Of a stretch of 9,784 nt of DNA, positions 6,128-9,784 are shown piece after piece; position 1 is the first letter of the stretch; the number at the start of each line of letters is the position of its first letter. Both the position numbers and the translations under genes were made by a program. Source of the DNA: Tepidisphaeraceae bacterium (GTDB taxonomy: Bacteria > Planctomycetota > Phycisphaerae > Tepidisphaerales > Tepidisphaeraceae); the NCBI GenBank assembly GCA_025450555.1, contig JANWHF010000297.1:1-9784 (forward strand), given 5' to 3'. The notes under the pieces were generated by a model. The model had not been told where the DNA came from, made no database searches, and saw only the letters and a list, made by a program, of their open reading frames with translations.

Positions 6128-8854
6128 ATGGGTACCATTACCTCTGGTATTGGGCTAATCAGCGGAATTAATACCGGGCAGTTGATCAGCGAGCTGATGT
6201 CGATCGATCAGCAGCCGGTGACTCAGCTCCAGACGCGCATGGCCAAGGCCAATGCACAGGGAGCCGCCTACACCGACCTGTCCAACAAGCTCCAGGCCCT
6301 TCAGCAGGTCGGGCAATCTCTCGAACTTCCCTCCAGCTTCAGCAACTCAACCGCGAACAGCAGCGACCAGAATGTCCTGACGGCAACCACCGGGATCGGC
6401 GCCGCCGTCGGCTCCTACCAATTTCAGGTGGCTCGCCTGGTCACCGCGCAGCAGAGTATCAGCAACGGCTATGCTTCGACCAACGCGCTGGTCGGAGCCG
6501 GGACGATCACTCTCTCGATGGGCGGCGGCAGCCTCAATACGCAGACCAATCTGGCACAACTCAATGGTGGCAATGGTGTGCAGCGCGGGCAATTCCGCAT
6601 CACCGATGGCAGCGGCAATTCATCCGTCATCGATACCTCCAGTGCCGTCACCATCGACGATGTCGTGAACCAGATCAATTCGGCCATGGACATCAACGTC
6701 CATGCGAGCCTCAGCAACAATCATCTGGTGCTGACTGACATGAGCGGCCAGCCCAATTCGACAATGACCGTGCGCGACATGGGGAGCGGACAATCCGCCG
6801 CGGACCTGGGCATCGCTGGAACTTCCAACACCGGAACGCTCACTGGAACGTCCATCGATTCCCTGGGTCTCAATACGGCCATTGCGAGCCTCAATGATGG
6901 GCTGGGTATCCGGACCGCTTCCAACGGCGGCACCGATTTTCAGGCGACCCTTGCCGACGGAAGCACGGTTAATGTTTCGCTCGGCTCTGCGCAAACGGTT
7001 GGCGATATCATCAATGCCATCAACACGGCGGGTGGATCGAAGCTCAAGGCGACGCTCGATGCCAACAACAATTCGATCGACCTGACCGACTCGTCCACCG
7101 GAGGCGGAACGCTGTCTGTGCTTTCGCAGAATGGATCGCATGCAGCTGAGGACTTGGGTTTTACCAATACCCCATCAAGCGGAACGGTCACCGGCAAAAC
7201 GGTGCTGGCCGGCCTGGATACTTCGCTGGTCTCGTCACTCAACGGCGGCTCGGGATTGCCGCTCGGAACGATCTCCATCAAAAATCGCAACGGCGCATCC
7301 ACGAACGTCAATTTCTCGGGCGCAAAAACGGTCCAGGATCTGCTCAACGATATCAATAATTCCGGAGCCGGCGTCACCGCATCGCTCAACAACTCCGGCA
7401 ACGGGATTCAGGTTCAGGACAACACCGGCGGCTCACGAAACCTGGTGATTGGCGACGTCAATTCGACGTCTGCTCAGGCGCTGGGAATCGCCGGGACGTT
7501 CGACACCAATACGCAGGCCGTCAAAGGCGCGAATCTTCACGTGCAGTGGGTGTCGGCCAACACTCAGCTTTCCAAATACAACGGCGGCAAGGGCGTCACA
7601 CCCGGCAGCTTTTCCATCACCAACTCAAAGGGCCAGAGCGCCACGATCGATCTGACCAGCGGCACCTTCAACACGCTCGGCGATGTGATCAATGCGATCA
7701 ATACCAAAGGGCTCGGCGTTACCGCTTCGGTTAACCAGAACGGCAACGGCCTGCTGCTGACCGACACACTGAACGGGCCGGGCAAACTGACCGTTGCCAA
7801 TGTGACGGGAACCACGGCCAAAGATCTCAACATTGCCGGCACCGCGACCGGCAACACGATCGACGGCTCGTTTGAAAAGACGATCTCCGTCTCTTCCACT
7901 GATACGCTGGGCAGCGTTCAAACCAAGATTCAGCAATTGAACGCCGGCGTGGTGGCCAACATCGTCAACGACGGCAGCGGTGTGAATGGGTACCACCTCT
8001 CGCTAACGGCTACCAACTCAGGAAAAGCGGGTCAGGTAGTTATTGACGGCGGCTCGACGAGTCTCGTCACAAACAACGTCGTGCAGGGGCAAGACGCGGC
8101 GGTCTTCTATGGCGGCAGTGGAAGCTCGCAGCCGCTGCTGATCACCAGCAGCACCAATCAGCTCAGCAACGTCATTCCCGGCGTGACGATTCAGCTCACC
8201 GGTGCAAGCCCCAATCCCGTGACGCTCAACATCACGCGCGATCCCAGCACGGTCTCCAAGCAGTTGCAGACCTTCACTGACGATTTCAACGGCCTCGTTG
8301 ATGAGATCTCAACCCTCACCCAGTGGAACAGCAGCACCAACACCGGCGGCCTGCTCCTGGGCGATTCGACGATCCTCAATGTTCAGCAGCAGATGTACAC
8401 CGCCTTCAACAATATCGTGAAGGGAGCCGGCCAGTACAACAAGATGTCGGACGTCGGTATGAGCATCGGCGGCGATGGGAAGATCACCTTCAATTCCGAC
8501 ACGTTCACTTCAGCGTATGCCACCGATCCGACGGCGGTGCAGAATCTGTTCACCCAGACCAATACGGGCCTCGGCACGTTGATCGACAAAGGCATGAAGA
8601 CGCTGGTGGATCCGACCGACGGCTTCATCACGTTGCAAAACAAAACCCTGACCACAGAGCAGCAGAATTTCCAGACCCAGATCGACAGCCTGAATCTGTT
8701 GCTGGCCAACAAGAAAAATCTCCTGGAAGAGCAGTTTGCCAATATGGAATCGGTGCTGGCCGGGCTGCAAAGCCAGCAGTCGGCCCTGAGCTCCATCACG
8801 ACGATCGCGCCGGCATCAACCTCCTCCAAGTCGAGTTCTTCGACCACCGGATAA
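6128..8854 (+). CDS. fliD: Flagellar filament cap protein FliD (hook-associated protein 2)
   Basis: The N-terminal FliD domain (residues about 5-107) opens with GTITSGIGLISGINTGQLIS and the helix pattern LMSIDQQPVTQLQTRMAK. The C-terminal FliD domain (about 655-885) contains DFNGLVDEISTLTQWN, GMSIGGDGKITFNSDTF and a long helix (LTTEQQNFQTQIDSLNLLLA and on). FliD forms the cap at the tip of the growing filament and helps flagellin subunits fold into place; it is secreted through the flagellar export gate. At 908 residues it is about twice the common length, because four tandem units of about 110 residues (141-583) are inserted in the middle, with a fifth degenerate unit (585-641). The end is a Ser/Thr-rich tail (STSSKSSSSTTG). 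GGAGG at 6119-6123 lies four bases before the ATG. Confidence 0.95.
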   Translation: MGTITSGIGLISGINTGQLISELMSIDQQPVTQLQTRMAKANAQGAAYTDLSNKLQALQQVGQSLELPSSFSNSTANSSDQNVLTATTGIGAAVGSYQFQVARLVTAQQSISNGYASTNALVGAGTITLSMGGGSLNTQTNLAQLNGGNGVQRGQFRITDGSGNSSVIDTSSAVTIDDVVNQINSAMDINVHASLSNNHLVLTDMSGQPNSTMTVRDMGSGQSAADLGIAGTSNTGTLTGTSIDSLGLNTAIASLNDGLGIRTASNGGTDFQATLADGSTVNVSLGSAQTVGDIINAINTAGGSKLKATLDANNNSIDLTDSSTGGGTLSVLSQNGSHAAEDLGFTNTPSSGTVTGKTVLAGLDTSLVSSLNGGSGLPLGTISIKNRNGASTNVNFSGAKTVQDLLNDINNSGAGVTASLNNSGNGIQVQDNTGGSRNLVIGDVNSTSAQALGIAGTFDTNTQAVKGANLHVQWVSANTQLSKYNGGKGVTPGSFSITNSKGQSATIDLTSGTFNTLGDVINAINTKGLGVTASVNQNGNGLLLTDTLNGPGKLTVANVTGTTAKDLNIAGTATGNTIDGSFEKTISVSSTDTLGSVQTKIQQLNAGVVANIVNDGSGVNGYHLSLTATNSGKAGQVVIDGGSTSLVTNNVVQGQDAAVFYGGSGSSQPLLITSSTNQLSNVIPGVTIQLTGASPNPVTLNITRDPSTVSKQLQTFTDDFNGLVDEISTLTQWNSSTNTGGLLLGDSTILNVQQQMYTAFNNIVKGAGQYNKMSDVGMSIGGDGKITFNSDTFTSAYATDPTAVQNLFTQTNTGLGTLIDKGMKTLVDPTDGFITLQNKTLTTEQQNFQTQIDSLNLLLANKKNLLEEQFANMESVLAGLQSQQSALSSITTIAPASTSSKSSSSTTG
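6548..7876 (+). repeat. Four tandem hook-IN-type repeats inside fliD
   Basis: The units begin near LNGGNG (residue 145), LNDGLG (255), LNGGSG (371) and YNGGKG (484), a period of 110-116 residues. Each continues with a short strand pair, a helix (TIDDVVNQINSA, TVGDIINAINTA, TVQDLLNDINNS, TLGDVINAINTK), then strands of the form VxASLxxxxxxxxLTD, and closes near DLGIAGT (226), DLGFTNT (342), ALGIAGT (451) and DLNIAGT (566). This is the Flagellin_IN (PF07196) pattern. The DNA is still partly alike: the helix of unit 2 (about 7000-7030) and of unit 4 (about 7677-7707) share most bases, so the repeats probably arose by duplication. Confidence 0.8.
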
Positions 8855-8867
8855 TGCCGATCTGCAA

Positions 8868-8905
8868 AACGCCGGGGGCGTTAATCTGTCCGACCTTGCC
8901 GGTCG
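8868..8905 (+). other. Two short hairpins between fliD and fliS
   Basis: AACGCC-GGG-GGCGTT (8868-8882) and CGACC-TTGCC-GGTCG (8891-8905) are small perfect stems in the 90-base gap between fliD and fliS. Neither is followed by a U run, so they are not terminators. They could stabilise or mark processing of the shared transcript, or be chance. Confidence 0.3.
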
Positions 8906-8944
8906 ATAGTGATTGGGAAGGGTTTCTCGACAGGACTCGATTGA

Positions 8945-9403
8945 ATGAATCCTCAGGCTGCACAAACCTACCTTCGCACGCGGGTCCTGACCGCCACGCC
9001 AGAGCAATTGCAGATCATGCTATACGATGGCGCGATTCGTTTTGCCGAGCAGGCCCGCATCGCGCTTTTGAAGAACGATTTCGAAAACACGTACAACAAT
9101 GTCTCGCGCGCCCAGAAAATCGTGCTGGAGCTGACGACGAGCCTGAAGCACAAGATCGCTCCGGAACTGTGCGCCAAGCTCGCCTCGCTCTACAACTACA
9201 TCTATCGCAAGCTCACTGAAGCCAGCGTGAAACACACGATCGAGGCGATGGACGAAGCCATCAAGCTGCTGAAATTCCAGCGCGAAACCTGGGCGATGCT
9301 GCTGGATCAACTCGCGAAACAGAAAGCCGCCAACCACGCCAACCACCTCGACATGCCCGCCCCCAGCGCCCAGATGGAAGCGAGTATTTCGATGCAGGGG
9401 TAG
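8945..9403 (+). CDS. fliS: Flagellar secretion chaperone FliS
   Basis: This 152-residue protein has the FliS four-helix layout. Its start, AAQTYLRTRVLTATPEQLQI then MLYDGAIRFAEQARIAL, is the family signature (a Y-x(n)-V-x-T-A-xP-xQL-x-x-MLYDGA pattern). Further on come NVSRAQKIVLELTTSLKHK, LASLYNYIYRKLTEAS and a last helix from IEAMDEAIKLLKFQRETWAML. FliS binds the C-terminal helix of flagellin in the cytoplasm, prevents early polymerisation and presents it to the export gate. It is longer than the usual 120-135 residues because of a Pro/Ala/Met-rich tail. It follows fliD by 90 bases on the same strand, the common order. AGGA lies about ten bases before the ATG. Confidence 0.93.
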   Translation: MNPQAAQTYLRTRVLTATPEQLQIMLYDGAIRFAEQARIALLKNDFENTYNNVSRAQKIVLELTTSLKHKIAPELCAKLASLYNYIYRKLTEASVKHTIEAMDEAIKLLKFQRETWAMLLDQLAKQKAANHANHLDMPAPSAQMEASISMQG

Positions 9404-9438
9404 CAGGAAGACTCAAATTAGTTTTAGTTGTATGTGAT

Positions 9439-9505
9439 GAGCCGCGCACGAAGTAAGCGGATTGACACCGACAGCGCGCAAATCCGCTTACTTCGCGCGC
9501 GGCTC
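9439..9505 (+). terminator. 25-bp stem palindrome after fliS (REP-like or terminator)
   Basis: The arms 9439-9463 and 9481-9505 are complementary over 25 positions with one A/C mismatch (9448), around a 17-base loop. The arms contain GCGCACGAAGTAAGCGG and its near complement. It starts 36 bases after the fliS stop. The downstream tail is only weakly U-rich (TTTAGATTT). The stem is far longer than an ordinary terminator and nearly perfect, as in a dispersed repeat of the REP type; it may serve as both. Confidence 0.6.
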
Positions 9506-9542
9506 TTTAGATTTGGCCGCGACACGTTTTTCTCCTACCAAG

Positions 9543-9631
9543 CGCCAAGTGCGGCAAGAAGGCCAAGTACGCCAAGAAGAGAATAAATAAAGAGTTCTCT
9601 TGGCAACCTTGGCCCCTTGGCGTTGTTGGCG
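9543..9631. repeat. Imperfect palindrome of GCCAAG/CTTGGC units
   Basis: The left arm (9543-9583) repeats GCCAAG-like units (CGCCAAG, GGCAAG, GGCCAAG, CGCCAAG) and ends in AAGAGAA. The right arm (9595-9631) begins with TTCTCTTGGC and repeats CTTGGC or TTGGCG. The two arms pair as a long imperfect hairpin with small bulges around an A/T-rich centre (9584-9594, TAAATAAAGAG). From memory, intergenic elements of this style occur in planctomycetes and some other environmental bacteria; that is recollection, not a search. It has no reading frame and lies between convergent genes, so it may also stop transcription from both sides. Confidence 0.6.
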
Positions 9632-9688
9632 CGATGCGACTAAACCAGGTTGGAAATCTCGGGACAGAGTAGGGCGATCACGACGCTT

Positions 9689-9784
9689 TCACGCCAGAAT
9701 CTTCTGCACCACATTTCCGCTTACATCCGTCAATCTAAAATCGCGCCCCTGGAAGTGATAGGTCAGCTTTGTGTGATCGAAGCC
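9689..9784 (-). CDS. DUF1501 family protein, C-terminal end (partial)
   Basis: The minus strand encodes GFDHTKLTYHFQGRDFRLTD then VSGNVVQKILA and a TGA at 9691-9689. The 'YxFQGRDFRLTDVxGxVVxxILA' ending is the hallmark C-terminus of the large DUF1501 proteins (sulfatase-like fold, usually about 400-500 residues with a Tat signal) that are found in high numbers in planctomycetes. Only the last 31 residues lie inside the window. The gene converges on fliS. In other planctomycetes such genes often stand next to a DUF1549/DUF1553 cytochrome-type gene, which would be beyond the edge. Confidence 0.85.
   Translation of the reverse strand, partial: GFDHTKLTYHFQGRDFRLTDVSGNVVQKILA

Noticed and set aside
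8323..9219. 298-residue plus-strand frame over the fliD end and fliS start
   Set aside because: It overlaps two clear flagellar genes in another frame and is rich in His, Arg and Gln with no domain.
9543..9631. CRISPR-like or tandem-repeat array
   Set aside because: Units are only about six bases, without spacers, and are arranged as two facing arms, not as a direct-repeat array.

Overview
The window looks like a piece of a Planctomycetota chromosome, probably from the Phycisphaerae side of the phylum. The best marker is at the right edge. On the minus strand it encodes the last 31 residues of a DUF1501-type protein, with the ending 'LTYHFQGRDFRLTDVSGNVVQKILA' split over 9689-9784, and this family is very abundant in planctomycetes. 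A very long FliD and a long single-domain MCE protein with an 'RRSPWRLLYKP' segment fit the same origin. The species is not identifiable from the sequence.

Layout. Positions 1-574 hold no gene I can defend, only short open stretches that look decayed. Positions 575-1368 (+) hold an Imm1-like immunity protein gene broken by a frameshift in a seven-G run, then an overlapping 109-residue protein of unknown family. Positions 1369-1614 are a convergent intergenic gap. On the minus strand, 4888 down to 1615, lie a 62-residue two-helix membrane protein, an MFS exporter of the EntS/MFS_3 type, and an MCE (MlaD-like) lipid-transport protein. The MFS gene has a structured leader: a GAAA-capped hairpin, a terminator-like hairpin with a U-rich tail, and a third arm that can compete for the same strand.

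On the plus strand a SAM-dependent methyltransferase (5036-5839) is followed by a flagellar unit: a 67-residue unknown protein with a strong ribosome binding site, fliD (908 residues, with four tandem hook-IN-type repeats) and fliS, the flagellin chaperone. FliD caps the filament and FliS keeps flagellin soluble until export, so the cell is probably flagellated at some stage. The gap between fliS and the convergent DUF1501 gene (9404-9688) holds two different palindromic elements: a 25-bp stem with one mismatch, and a long imperfect palindrome built from GCCAAG/CTTGGC units.

I found no mobile element with a transposase, no CRISPR array, no tRNA or rRNA, and no clear new multi-gene system. The most worthwhile leads are the alternative-pairing leader of the MFS gene, the frameshifted Imm1 locus, the GCCAAG palindrome, and the small gene in front of fliD.
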